From: Uloborus plumipes
Taxonomy: Eukaryota > Arthropoda > Arachnida > Araneae > Uloboridae
NCBI GenBank assembly: GCA_038373865.1
Contig: JAXGGA010005783.1
Location: 1-64,000, forward strand
Direction: 5' to 3'
DNA: 64,000 bases
Shown: positions 10,699-21,897 of the stretch, one piece after another
Layout: each line of letters opens with the position of its first letter
Numbering within the stretch: the stretch's first letter is position 1
Made by a program: the position numbers and the translations under genes
The notes under the pieces: model-generated
Told to the model about the DNA's origin: nothing
Seen by the model: the letters and a program-made list of their open reading frames with translations, nothing else
Databases searched by the model: none

Positions 10699-11400
10699 CG
10701 AGGGCTGCTCAATAAAAATTATTCAAAATTTTATGAACCAGTCTAGAAACTAATTCTAGAACTGTTGATGGATTTTCTAAAAACGTCTTTATGCTTTTTC
10801 AATGAAAGAGCATCTGTATGCTCTTTCAAAAATGTCTCCAAACCTTCCGACACACTGAAGGTGAGAAACGCCATCGCGGATCCCGGAGGTATTTTTTTGA
10901 CTTCGGAGGCATAAAAAAGTCATTAAGTGCTAAATCAGAGCTATACAATGGACAGGATACAACGGGAAATTTTCAACGCCCACATTATTTTCGTCAGGAA
11001 CGAGCAATCAGAATCCATTGCGCACAAAGGTGGGTCACCTAAAGTAGTTACTTTGAATGAAGTTCAATCGGAACATTTTCTTTGAGACAGTTCTTTCATT
11101 GTGGTTCAATGATCTTGAGAATGACACAAGATTCATAGAAAGTCATGCTTTTTGAAGCATGGGCTTCCTATAATCGTGTCATGAAGCCCGCCTGACCCTA
11201 CTGAAAGGTGGTATGTGGGCAGAATCTTGTTCAATGCTTTGGGGCGAAGACGGCGATCATATTTTCGCGGTAAGATGCTGCAGTTTTCTGAAGCATCCCA
11301 TGGAAGAAAATGATCCTACCCCAATTAAAGACCTAGAAAAAATGTCACCAGTCTCATCCCACGAGGGAACAAAGAAACAAAGTCAACAACAAGCGTAGTT
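10699..11400. other. Possible decayed mobile-element remnant
   Basis: It starts with ACGAGGGCTGCTCAATAAA, which looks like the outer end of a mariner-type element, and base composition is more balanced than in the flanks. Minus-strand reading gives broken pieces such as GLETFLKEHTD, GDPPLCAMDSD and GLHDTIIGSP. I do not recognise a specific family, and no matching right end was found. It could equally be a degraded host sequence. Confidence 0.3.
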
Positions 11401-12017
11401 TTTCACAGGTTAGGATACAATCCTACGGCAGCAAGGAGAAGCTTCCAAAGACAGTATATGTAGGACTGCGGCCTAACCGGTGAAATTCCAATACCGCTTG
11501 TTGTTCAATATTCTGCCGTGGGCAGGTAAACGGCAGTATCTGCAAAAATGAGTTTTCGAGATATTTGAAGAAACGCGTTTTTGATTTTCCACAAAGATCA
11601 ATAAAACATTGAACTTCGAACATAGGCGATACTATATGTTTATACCGATATATTTTTTGGGTAACCGATTGAATTTTGTTTTTATAAGCGCAGAGAGAGG
11701 TAAAGCAGATACTGCCGTTTACCTGCCCTTTTCACTCTAATTGTCATGCGGAATTGACTGGCAGTCGGCAGTAACTGCACAGTATGCTACTAAACGTCCA
11801 GCATTTACATATTCGACAACATGCGAAGTAGATATGTTATTACGAAATATATTATTGCATTGTGAATGATATGTTTTATTTAAAAATATACATAAATACC
11901 GTGTATCCTGTATCCACTTGATATAGATTTAATGTAAACGAACGCGAAATATAATTAAAAAATATAATGAAACTGCATTGTATTATGCAAAATATGAAGC
12001 AAAACTTGTTGATTCCT

Positions 12018-12364
12018 CAGCCATTTTTGCTACCTTTTACTTAGTAAAGGAAGTATTTTGATTCACAAAGAAAATTTCACTCAAAACTCGGTCTAAATTT
12101 TGATTTTGCTCACCCCCGAATGAGTGTTGAGTAGTTTTTTCGACCTATCACCACGTGCATATGTACCTACTAACATATTAACAGCCGAAATTTCCTTTTC
12201 GACCATGGCTCAGTTAATTACGACGAGTTTTCTCGTAACGTCTGTATGTACGTATGTATGTACGTATGTTTCTATGTATGTGCGTATGTATGTTTGTCGC
12301 ATAACTCAAAAACTATATGCCGTAGAAGCTTCTAGTTTGGTATGTAGGCTCTGAGGGTGGTCTA
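12018..12364 (+). repeat. Hairpin-headed repeat with tetranucleotide core
   Basis: It begins with a palindromic head TACCTTTTACTTAGTAAAGG and then AAGTATT. It continues with a CTTTTCGACCATGG segment, a (TATG/TACG)n microsatellite at about 12242-12296, and GCATAACTCAAAAACTATAT. The same architecture (palindromic head, CGACCATTTT, tetranucleotide run, then AGCAAAAACTACTGCATG) occurs at 21898-22690. The sequences have diverged, so I group them by layout and short shared words. The 76-codon frame here is the translated microsatellite. Confidence 0.55.
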
Positions 12365-12835
12365 GTTGTACACCTCCCCTTGTGGTCGCATTCGAATGTT
12401 CCCAAGGGGGTCTTTTACCCCTTTGTGGGGTTGATCAATGTTAATTTCAATGCAGATTGAGTGATATGATTTGGTACAACCACTTGGTGATTAACCTTGG
12501 TGGACAACCAAACTTTTGGTGGCCAAGTGTTTGCCGCCAAGTTGGCGACAAATTTGGTGAAAAAAATGATTTTTTTAAAAAAAATTTGGATTCAATTTGG
12601 CGCTATTGGGCACATTTTGCGAAAAAATCACTTAATCATGTTAAAATTGGCGATATTTAGAAAATAAATCATTGTAAAACATTATTTTGCATTGATTCGT
12701 GACAAACTGGGGGGGGGGGGCACATGTTTGAATTGTTATCTTGCTCACTCTAATGTACTATTTTAACACTTGAGGTATTTATTATGGAATGGAAACGTAA
12801 AAGGAAGTAGTGCGGCGTTCACATCAGATGTTTTA
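12365..12835 (+). repeat. Dispersed repeat family B, plus-strand arm
   Basis: Matches 2257-2720 in order: CTCCCCTTG, GCATTCGAATGTTCCCAAGG, GATATGATTTGGTACAACCA, ATTTTGCGAAAAAATCA, ATTGTTATCTTGCTCACTC and GGAAGTAGTG. A G run at 12711-12720 interrupts it. With 13158-13560 it makes a large inverted pair. Confidence 0.65.
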
Positions 12836-13157
12836 AAATTACTACAAATCAGTTAATGCTTTGTACTTTGCATCAAAACAAAAAAAACCCTTTGAGAAAA
12901 AAAGTGCTTGAAATGCTTGTTGTGCTGACGATTTTTTATAGCACTATTAAAACAGCTAGGGATTAAACTGCAAAAACTATCGTCTGTTAGTATGAAAGCA
13001 GCTGTAATTAAAAGAAAACAAAATAATGTAAATAAAATCATTTCATTGCTGTATTTTTGTTTGTCGTCTGCCAAGTTTGGCTTGTGTATCTTTGAAATCG
13101 TGAAAAATATTGTCTGCTAGTGGAGAGAAACTTTATTTGAAAGAAAAAAAAAACCTG

Positions 13158-13560
13158 GTATGGACCCCACACTACTTCCTTTTACGTGTAAATTTCTTAG
13201 TAGATGCCTTAAGTGTTTAAATAGTGCTTGGAATAAGCAAGATAACAATTCAAACATTTACGCCCCTAATGTACCACGAATAAAGCAAAAAATGATTTAC
13301 AACGATTTATTTTCTAAATATCGCCGATTTTAGCACCATTCAGTGGATTTTTCGCAAAATACCGCCAATAGTGCTAAATTGAACCCAAACTCATAAAATA
13401 ATATTTTCGCCAAATTTGTCGCCAATTTGGCGATATGTCACCAAGTGGTAATGCCAATTTATATCACTCAAGTCTGTATTGATATTACACTGATTCACCC
13501 CAAAAATTAATAAAACACCCCCTTGGGAACATTCAAGTGCAACCAATGACCTCCCGTGAC
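13158..13560 (-). repeat. Dispersed repeat family B, minus-strand arm
   Basis: Complement of the family B block: GGTATGGACCCCACACTACT, then TTAGTAGATGCCTTAAGTG, GATAACAATTCAAACATTTA, TTCGCAAAATACCGCC, and the ACCCCCTTGGGAACATTC end. The TTAGTAGATGCC segment is closer to the 2.6-kb copy than to the plus-strand arm 325 bp away, so the two arms probably arrived separately. Confidence 0.65.
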
Positions 13561-14536
13561 CTCCCATTAGGGCACCCCTACTTTCGCTCAGTTTAGGTAC
13601 AAAGGAAAACGGTTTTTGCGGCTTGATGCAAGTTTTGCACAGCGATTCATATTATGTTCATCCTGCAGACATGCAGATACTGCCGTTTACCTGCCCATCG
13701 TAACGAAAAATGCAGTTACTGCTAATTACCATTGGTTAAAAAACAGTTTTTTTTCATCGGAAACCAAAAAAAGAGGCTTGTACCATAAAACTAATGTAAC
13801 ATAGATTTCAAAAATGCAAAAAAATGAAAATCGAAAATTTTGCAGTTACTGCCCTTTACCTGCCCACGGCAGTATTATAGTTCGTTTGCCCCGACGGGAC
13901 TCAGAAGTCCCACTTATATTAATTTAGTATTTTGAGTCCTATATGGCTGGAATCATGCTGAAGCTTTTAAGTACCACTTCTTGAACTTTGCTGAGAGGCC
14001 GACAGATGGTACCTATGATCGGAAAGAGTTTTCTTAGGGGCCCTAGGGCGTAGGGGGCCTTAGACCCCCAAAATTTTTATTCTTGGTAAAAATGTTTTTT
14101 GATGCATTTTCAACTGCAAAAAAAAAAAAAAAATCTAAAAATTCATTTAAAAATTAATTTATGATATAAAGGGTTAAATCTCCTTTAACGTTTCAATGCT
14201 AGGAGCAATCTCTCCACTCCTCACAACTCTATAGGTTCTTGTATTGCAGTTATAGTGTACAGTGGTAGCCACTTGACACCTTTTGTAACTAATTTTTCAA
14301 AATTCAGCGCATGATTTTTGCGGCTTTTACAATAAGTATACCTTCTGCTTCATTTCAAAATCGTCGTTTGTTGTCAAGACATTCAATTATGAAATCAGGG
14401 AGTCCTTAGCTGGAAACCCTGTATATGTTTATCTAGAGGTAGATTATTTATTTTTTTAACCAATTTATATTGCTTCTTTTAGATTCGTAAAGCGAAAAAA
14501 AAAAAAAAAAAAAAACTCATAAGGTAGTAGGATATA

Positions 14537-15162
14537 GGGTAGATTGGGGAAGACACCGTAGTTTTCACCGTTAATTTATATAAAGTAGTGCATTGGTTTT
14601 AATTTTAAAAATCTAATTTGTCCACAAAATATTGACTTTTGTGATTAGTAAAAAAATAGTTTCCACTTTGAAGAACATATTTTTACCGCCGAAAAGTAAT
14701 GATTACAAAACCCTTCCATTTTGGCATCTTCCCGTACCGTTGGGAAGATGCCGTTAGTGCAATTTCCGTAAGGGGAAGATGCCGTATATGAGTGTTTTTG
14801 CCGCAACTGCTGAATGTAATGCATTTCGAATCGCATTTTCCCCAACGGTTCGGTGTCGTTGTCTAGGTCTGTGTTTCGAATAGAATCATTGTTTTCTCTA
14901 GGGTGTGTCGGAAAGCCACTTCATCTTCCCCAAAAGAAAATACGGTGTCTTCGCCAAAGGCATTTAACACTAATTCGGGTACTTATCAGGTCTTCAAAAA
15001 AGACAAAACACTATAAAAACAATCCTTAAACCAGCGGTAAATCAAAACCAATTTATATGTACTCTCAATATGCATGCTCCTTCCTTTTAACTGACTGGCT
15101 AGCTGTTTTTGTTGATTCTTGTAGGTTAAACACATGACACGGCATCTTCCCCTAAACTACCC
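14537..15162. mobile_element. MITE family D, copy 1 (TA duplication)
   Basis: Ends are GGGTAGATTGGGGAAGAC (left) and, on the complement, GGGTAGTTTAGGGGAAGA (right), both next to TA (14535-14536, 15163-15164). Internal copies of GGCATCTTCCC and its complement GGGAAGATGCCG lie near 14726 and 14751. At 626 bp with no frame, it is a non-autonomous element of the TA-targeting group. A diverged second copy lies at 44645-45240. Confidence 0.75.
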
Positions 15163-15164
15163 TA

Positions 15165-16215
15165 CGTAATTTGCTGCAGAATTTATATAATTCTCATGAA
15201 TAATATACAGATTTCAAACTAGAACTACTTAACAAAATAAACAAGGCAAGAAATGTCCAACATTAATACGGAAATCATTTTTAAAGAAAATTAAATGTGC
15301 CTAATTTTTTTGAAAATAATTAACTGAATTTATTCATGTAAAGTGAAATTGTTGTTTTTTTAAGGCGAAACGTAATATCATAAATTAAATATTTCAAAAA
15401 ATAAACTCCTAGTTTTTTTTTCGAGAATGATAACTCCTACTTGTTTGAGCGAGAAATATTTATTTTGTTTCGGAGGCTTATCAGAGTAAAAAAGAAATGA
15501 TGACATTCTTAGTACTGTGACCCAATAAGCACAAAGAAAATGTCATTGTTGATTTTTTAAGATTAATTCAAAAGTCATTTTTTTGCGTGAGCTGAATTGC
15601 CATTTTTTACAGCTACTTAATTACTGCAATCTTAAAAATGAAAGTGATAAATCTTTTGGAGACTAAAAAAATGATGGCGCTTGTTTCCAAAGCTTTAATT
15701 TTTCAATTCTAATGCTTGCTTGAAATATAAAAACTTCTTAACTGTAAAATAGTTAAAGAAATAAAATTAAGTACTCAAACGCAAGTGCTTTAGGGGAAAA
15801 AAAGCAGCTTAGTTGAATGCAAGACATTTTTTCTTGCAGGAATAAAATTAAAAAACTCCAGTAATGTTTTTTGTATTGACAAAAGCATTCTGTTTAGCTC
15901 AAAATTTGCATTTTGAATAAGTTGTTTTATAAGTTGTTAAGTTGTTGAATAAGTTGTTTAGATTAGTGAAGCTAGAAATGTATATTATATTGTAAGGAAT
16001 TGGGAAGTGGAATTCACCAGGGTTTTAAATATAACTACTTTAACAGTTATGATGAATAAAAAATTGAAAACAATGTTAATATAAGCAGCTGTTTACTACA
16101 GTAGAAGTCTTGTAGAAGTCTTAGTGCCGTGTTCTTTAATTGAGTCGGCTAAAGACTAATGAATTTCAACGTTCCTAGGGCAGAAATGTGAAATGGAGTT
16201 AGAAAAATAGATCCA
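15165..16215. other. No gene or recognised element seen
   Basis: A/T-rich, without termini or a protein-like frame. Confidence 0.55.
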
Positions 16216-16217
16216 AA

Positions 16218-17171
16218 CAAGTCGACGGTACATGTTTACGCATTGACAACGGATGACGTTTACGTAAGTTCTTACCGCGTAAACGTGATCCTGTAGTTTT
16301 TTTTTACCGAACTGAGTCGAACCTTTTTGTTATTTAGACTATTAAGTTTTGCCATTCATCCTTTAAGGTTTAATTGAGTAAGGGATTCGTCTCTTGCAAC
16401 TTACAATCATAACTATGTCTTCATGCCTTCTCGGTTTACTTTTGTAGAATATTCTGATCATAATAAATGTTCTTTATTTTATAAATGGCAAGACATTATG
16501 CTAAAAAATCAGCAGAACTAAGTCAAATGTCAAAATAATGAAAAATGCAGTTCTGAAAGTGAGACTAGGTCAATGCACTATTCTGCATTGAAGATCTGCG
16601 AAGCGACTGTAACTATACGTATGTGATTCTTCCACTATGTGTACATTTTTTGGGACATGGGGCTTATAGAAGTGAGTTCAAAACTCTGGTTTACGAATGA
16701 TAAAATGAATAGGAGAGGGTAAATAAATTAAGTAGAATAATTAATTGAAAAATATTAAAATAAACCCCTGGAAAAAATCGGTTTTTATGATCTTTTAAAT
16801 ATTTTAGGGGAAACCCACATGATTCTATGTTCAATTGAAATTTCTATGTTTAAGTTGGGAATAAAACATTTCATCTTTATTCATTATTCATTTCCTTCAC
16901 TCCGTGGTACTGCTAATAACGTGCGTAAATGTGCTCCGCTTGATGCGTAAACGTGCCCCGTGTACGGGGCATGTTTACGCAGCAGACTTTGACCTACAAA
17001 TTACTTTTTTGACGCTTAAATATTCAACCAGGGAAAAAAACTGAATGCATAAACTTAAATTTTATTAACTACTTTATAAGACTATAGCGTCGAAAATTTC
17101 CTGAAATAAAACATAGAAATTAGAAAATTCACTGAAAAAAAAAATCCGTGTAAACGTGCCCCGGTCCACCC
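16218..17171. mobile_element. Probable MITE with GCGTAAAC subterminal repeats
   Basis: The right end GTAAACGTGCCCCGGTCCAC plus CC precedes TA (17172-17173). The diverged left end is near AAGTCGACGGTACATGTTTA (about 16219). GCGTAAAC or its complement recurs near 16232, 16254, 16280, 16924, 16945, 16973 and 17148. Positions 16945-16980 are a 36-bp near-perfect palindrome. No coding frame. The left boundary is uncertain. Confidence 0.5.
16945..16980. repeat. 36-bp near-perfect palindrome
   Basis: GCGTAAACGTGCCCCGT faces ACGGGGCATGTTTACGC across a 2-nt centre, with one mismatch. It would form a strong hairpin and lies inside the 16218-17171 element. Confidence 0.85.
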
Positions 17172-17660
17172 TATTTATGCAAGATCAAATTAATCGTGCA
17201 CCTTTTAATTGAATAAAAGCTATGATTTCTTTTGCAAGCGCTATATTTTTGTTTTGTTTTGTGCTCATTTTAGTTAAATTCACGCTATCATCTTTTAATC
17301 AATTAATTAATTAATCTTCGAAAGTTCTATTTTTTTTCTAGGGATTTGAAATTTCCATTTTATTGTAATGCGTACTTTAATTAAAATTATTCTTTCTACG
17401 GCGGGGAATTAGATTTTAATTCTGTTGTATATTTCTTATATATATTTATTTTTTTGGATGGTGGGAGAGGGGACACATGATTTAAATTAAATTGTTTTTC
17501 TTAGGGTGAATGGGGTTTTAAGCGACATTTATTGTTCCTCTTGTAAAGATTTCTATTACTATACTGGAAAGGCTTGGATTTTTGTTTAAAGGATGTGTAA
17601 GGAGTTTAAGAAAAAAAAAAAAAAAAAAAAAAAAACGTGCTTACTGTAGAGGCGGTGTGC
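17172..17660. other. No gene seen; long A run
   Basis: A/T-rich with a run of more than 20 A at about 17611-17635, which may be an old retroposon tail, but no body is recognisable upstream. Confidence 0.5.
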
Positions 17661-17731
17661 AAAATCCTTACTAATTCATGGGAGTTCCTTCAAGTCCTTA
17701 GCATGGGCATTGCGATGCGGGTACTGGCTAG
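17660..17731 (+). mobile_element. Helitron 3' end, diverged
   Basis: GCAT-loop-ATGC (17701-17718), then GGGTACTGGCTAG and T. Aligned to the end at 2798-2826 it reads the same GCGGGTAC.GCTAGTT with a changed hairpin, so it is an older member of that family. The left terminus was not found. Confidence 0.6.
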
Positions 17732-17734
17732 TTA

Positions 17735-18825
17735 AAAATGAAAAGCTTAACGAGTGAAGAAGAATTGAAATGAATCAATTAGCTTAAACAAGGGTTTTGT
17801 CAGAAGTGAATAAACTTTTGAGCTCAATTGCGAAACTATATAAACAAACACAGAAATATACATTAAATATCCATGTATTCTGTATTTTCAATGGCTTTAG
17901 ATAAATTAAGGCATAGAAAAAATCTAAAGTGGATTTGTACTAGAAAAGGTAGTCGAAACTAATGTGAGAAAAACTATGTACTTAAATTGAAAAACGTAAG
18001 TAAATGAAAATGGAATCATTCTTTATCACAAAATATTTTCATTTAAGACATGTAGACCTTTTTAATACAAAGAAGGGTTAAGAAACAGGAAACGCGAAAA
18101 TAAACGATAAGTTTTTCCTGTTGATACATATCATGTCAAACTTAACCTTTTTTATGCACTCAAGAAATGATTCACATTATAAAAGCTGAAATTAAAATTG
18201 ATTTACAGAAATGTGCGACTGAAAAGGAAAAAAAATAAAAGAAGCAAGTCTTTTTTTTTGCTGTTGGTTTTTTAAGCTGTCCAGCAGTTATGTAAGGATT
18301 AATTTAGAAAGAGAATTTCGAGAATGTAACTTTTTTTGATATTCTTTGCTCTTCAACCAGAATTTCGTTTTGATTTAGTCTAATGAAGGTGTTTTTTAGA
18401 AGAACGTGTTCAGTTTCGTATTGAAATACTTTAAAAGATTAAGTATTTTTACGTAATCTCATGACAAATAAATAAATTCTTATTTTAGTTGCATCACTTC
18501 CAATTTTTGTTGGAAGTTTTTTGCTTTCTGTTTTGATAATACTATTTCTCGAATAACAAAAACAAGAAAAAAGTTATGGTCACAACTCAAAGTATGTGCT
18601 GGTAGCGGCTTTTTCTTATTTAAATCTGATTAAAAAGTAGCTATTTTGCTCTTTAATATTAAGTTCTAAGTTTATCCCATCATGAAAGCAAAAAGAAAAG
18701 TTTTGAAATACAACAGCCAATATTATGTTACATAAGCTTTCTTATAAGCATCTTCTTCGGAGGATATAGGAACTATTTTTCTAAAAATTTATGTTAGATC
18801 AGACATTGTGGTCTCAGCAGAATTT
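17735..18825. other. No gene or recognised element seen
   Basis: A/T-rich filler without termini, promoter boxes or convincing frames. Confidence 0.55.
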
Positions 18826-18830
18826 ATACA

Positions 18831-19000
18831 ATACAAAAATAAACTGTTATTTTTACAGTATAATACTGGCAGCAGAGGTTCCAGTTTAAAACTAAAATGC
18901 ACAGTAATAAACTGAAACTAACAATTTTACAGTCTATTACGTAAAATTACTATGAAATCGGCTGTATTATACTTTAAAAACAACAACTATTTTTTTGCAG
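18831..19000. mobile_element. Palindromic MITE family E, copy 1
   Basis: The left part ATAAACTGTTATTTTTACAG and the right part (complement) CTGCAAAAAAATAGTTGTTG TTTTTAAAG form imperfect inverted ends. The interior carries CAGTAATAAACTG and a facing ATTTTACAGTCTATTAC. Copy 2 lies 250 bp downstream. Confidence 0.6.
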
Positions 19001-19252
19001 TGAAGAAATTATAGGTATTTATTTGTTTCGCAATTCTGAAAATGTTTTACGATGCTGCATTAATCAGGTTTCACAGTTCTTATTTGTTGAAAATTGAAAC
19101 TCTCTAAACAACTTCTTCCGTATCAACGTTAATGAAATGCTTTTTAAGTATTTCTTTGATTTAAAGCTCAGTTCTTGCGTCTACTTTGCAATGAAAATAA
19201 AGGTGCAGAAGAGTATATTTTAGAGTTGAGAGCAATTTTGACTCAAATACAT

Positions 19253-19576
19253 TGCAAAAAATAAATTGTTGTTTTTACAGTGTAATACGGGAAGCATTAA
19301 AACTAAAATGCACAGTAATAAACTGTAAAATTAACAATTTTACAGTTTATTACAATAAAATTAGCAGCATTTTTCTGCAAAAACAACAGTATAATATTGG
19401 TAGCAGATGTTTCAATTTTGAACTATAAAATTCAGGGTAATAAACTCTGAATTAGCACCTTTAGTTTATTATTGTAAAATTAGCAATTTTATAGTTTATT
19501 ATTGTAGAAATTGTGCAGTTTATTACTATAAAATTAGCTGTAGTATACTGTAAAAACCACATATTATTTTTTGCAG
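19253..19576. mobile_element. Palindromic MITE family E, copy 2
   Basis: Ends are TGCAAAAAATAAATTGTTGT and, on the complement, CTGCAAAAAATAATATGTGG. CAGTAATAAACTGTAAAAT faces ATTTTACAGTTTATTAC near 19313-19351. Further GTTTATTA.TGTAAAATTAGC units repeat downstream, so it is longer than copy 1 by internal duplication. Confidence 0.65.
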
Positions 19577-19579
19577 TTT

Positions 19580-21895
19580 GTGTAATATGGAGGAAAGCAA
19601 CTTAATTTTTTTTCAGATTAAAAAGCATAGAGAAATATAAGTGAAGGTTTAAATTGTGTTGAGTTTGTGATTGCGCAGCACATTACAAATCATTTTTTAT
19701 CGTGTGAGGGTTTACAGTAAATTTGTAGTAAAAATGTTATTTCTAGATTATTTATTATTCATTGACTGGTAGTCAAAATGGGCCCAGGCTACGTTATTAA
19801 TCAAAAGAAGCCTGTGGGAATTGCCAATAATTGATTTTGTGAGGTGCAAAGATTGATCTTTAGTATTATTTTTTGGGATCCTCATTGGAGGAGTCATTCT
19901 GCATAAATGAATCTTCTCAAGGTTTTCGAGAAAAAAATGTCACAGCTAAAATTATTGGTTTAAGGTTTTAAACAGAAAATATTCTTATAAAATTTCATTT
20001 TACGTTCAATATTATTCTTTTACTTAATCATGCTAGATCCCTACGGCAAAAACAAAAGGAACTCCATATTAAGTATATTTACTCTTAAAATTTTTACCTT
20101 AATTATTACACAAACATTATTCTGTATACATATATGGTACTCTGAATACTATAACATGTGTGTCTCTCAAAAAAAAGTCAAAAAAGAAGAAATAAAAGCC
20201 ATTTGTATGGCGTTAGTTTTTGAAAATCTTTTGTAAGCCACCCGCAATGTATTGGGCTTTTGAAATTCTCAATCAACGTTGAATACACAAAACTCTGCGC
20301 AACACAACTTTGTTATTTCCGTGGTATCAAAGTAAGAGGAGGTTATCACGAATGGCGTCGGAAAGTCTTCATTAATGTCAAAACTCGTTAGAAAAGAATC
20401 AGCATTCTTTGGAAACTCTGCTTACGCCCGCCCAAACTCCAGGTGTTATCATTATCTGGTGGAGAGCTTTGTTTCCGCTACTGCTCATTTAACGGACACG
20501 TACGTTTTAGTGGAATTTAGAATGAGTTAAATCGATGCAAAATTCGAATCTACTGTGCAGGAATATTTTCAAAATGGATGAAGAGTTTATGGTTTTTAAT
20601 ACACCGAGACGGTTTGCATTTAAACTTGTTAAAATTTATTTCAAGCATGCGATTTGATTTAGTATGCAGCGAGTTTGTTTTGTCTATGTAGGGCTCTCGA
20701 CCACGTATTCTGATAATAATGTTCTAGTTCGAACATCGGATTCAGTCTAATTTTACAAACAATCAATTTAAATATTAAACTTAATAATTGCTTTAATTTT
20801 ACTTGTTTCCTCCAGTACTCTCAACCTGATAATCTGTATAAATATGTTTAAAAATATCATAACACAGTGAGCTACAGCACTTATATTCCATTAAAATGTA
20901 CTTAATTTCAATGCTTAAAATGCGTAGGAGCTCATCTGAGCTGCACTTCTTTTAAATTTTAAGCGAATTTTATTACTGTAAGCTAAATTTAGGCTATTTA
21001 TACCAAAGTGGGGAATTAAGGACTCTTGCACTACTTTTCGTGGAAATTAAGCCTTGTTGATTCTTCTGCGTCCTTCTATTTGTCTTTTACTGCATTCGTA
21101 ACGTTTATTTCTGAAACGCTCTTTCTTGTTATGTGCCCACTCAACTGTTTGTATCTTTTCATTTTAAATTTTATGTGGTGGTTGGTCATTTGAACAGTGA
21201 AAGTTAATGTAATTTTTTTGGTGCTGTATTAAGCAAAGAAAACCAACTTTTCGTTTTTATTCTTAAATTGCTACTCAGTTGTTACTTTTTGATTTGGTTC
21301 ATCTGCTTTACTTCTAAGTGGTGAATATTTGTTTTTATTATAGCATATGTAGTAAATTATTTGTTTTGTTGAGTGTTACGTATGCATACTCTACTTATTT
21401 TTGCACTATGGCTAGTCCAGGGAATATAACACTAAGGAGATCTCGAAATGTTTAAGAAAACACCTTGAAATAGTAGATAAACCACAGTATTAGTGTACCA
21501 AAAGGAGTTGTACATCGTAGCAAATAGAAGTAATTAAAAATACAGAGTTGAAGCAAGAAAATAAAATCTAGAAATCTATCAGGAAGTAATAATACTTTAC
21601 AAGCTTCAAAGTTAAGGTTAGTTTTGATGAAGGTAATCTATGTAAACTGTAATAAAAGCTTTTGCTTTCGGCTATTTAAAAGTGACGGGTCAGTAGGATA
21701 TACCCCACTTTGTTTTTGCATTTTCATAGGATGAGCAGATTTAGAGTACGTTCTGTACATACCTGTCGTCATCTTTTCTCAGTTAAAAATCGGACATTTT
21801 TAATTTTAATGATAGTCATTTTAACCAAGTGTCATTGGAAAATATAATCGAGAATGTTTTAGAAAAATGAGAAAGAGGACATGATCCTTTTATAG
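19580..21895. other. No gene or recognised element seen
   Basis: A/T-rich. Frames here (for example 20030-20236) are low-complexity and resemble nothing known. No repeat ends found. Confidence 0.55.
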
Positions 21896-21897
21896 AT

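Larger units (their letters stand above)
11513..13872. mobile_element. Composite TIR element with TATT duplications
   Basis: The left end CTGCCGTGGGCAGGTAAACG and the right end (complement) CTGCCGTGGGCAGGTAAAGG match over about 33 bp with two differences. TATT lies just outside each (11509-11512, 13873-13876), suggesting a 4-bp target duplication. A related motif GCAGATACTGCCGTTTACCT recurs internally at 11705 and 13673. Shorter versions occur at 11767 (complement) and 13712. Inside lie a microsatellite-bearing repeat (12018-12364) and an inverted pair of family B blocks. No transposase is visible. The class is uncertain. Confidence 0.55.

Noticed and set aside
12124..12354. Tyrosine/valine-rich frame (YVCTYVSMYV)
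   Set aside because: A translated TATG/TACG microsatellite within a noncoding repeat.
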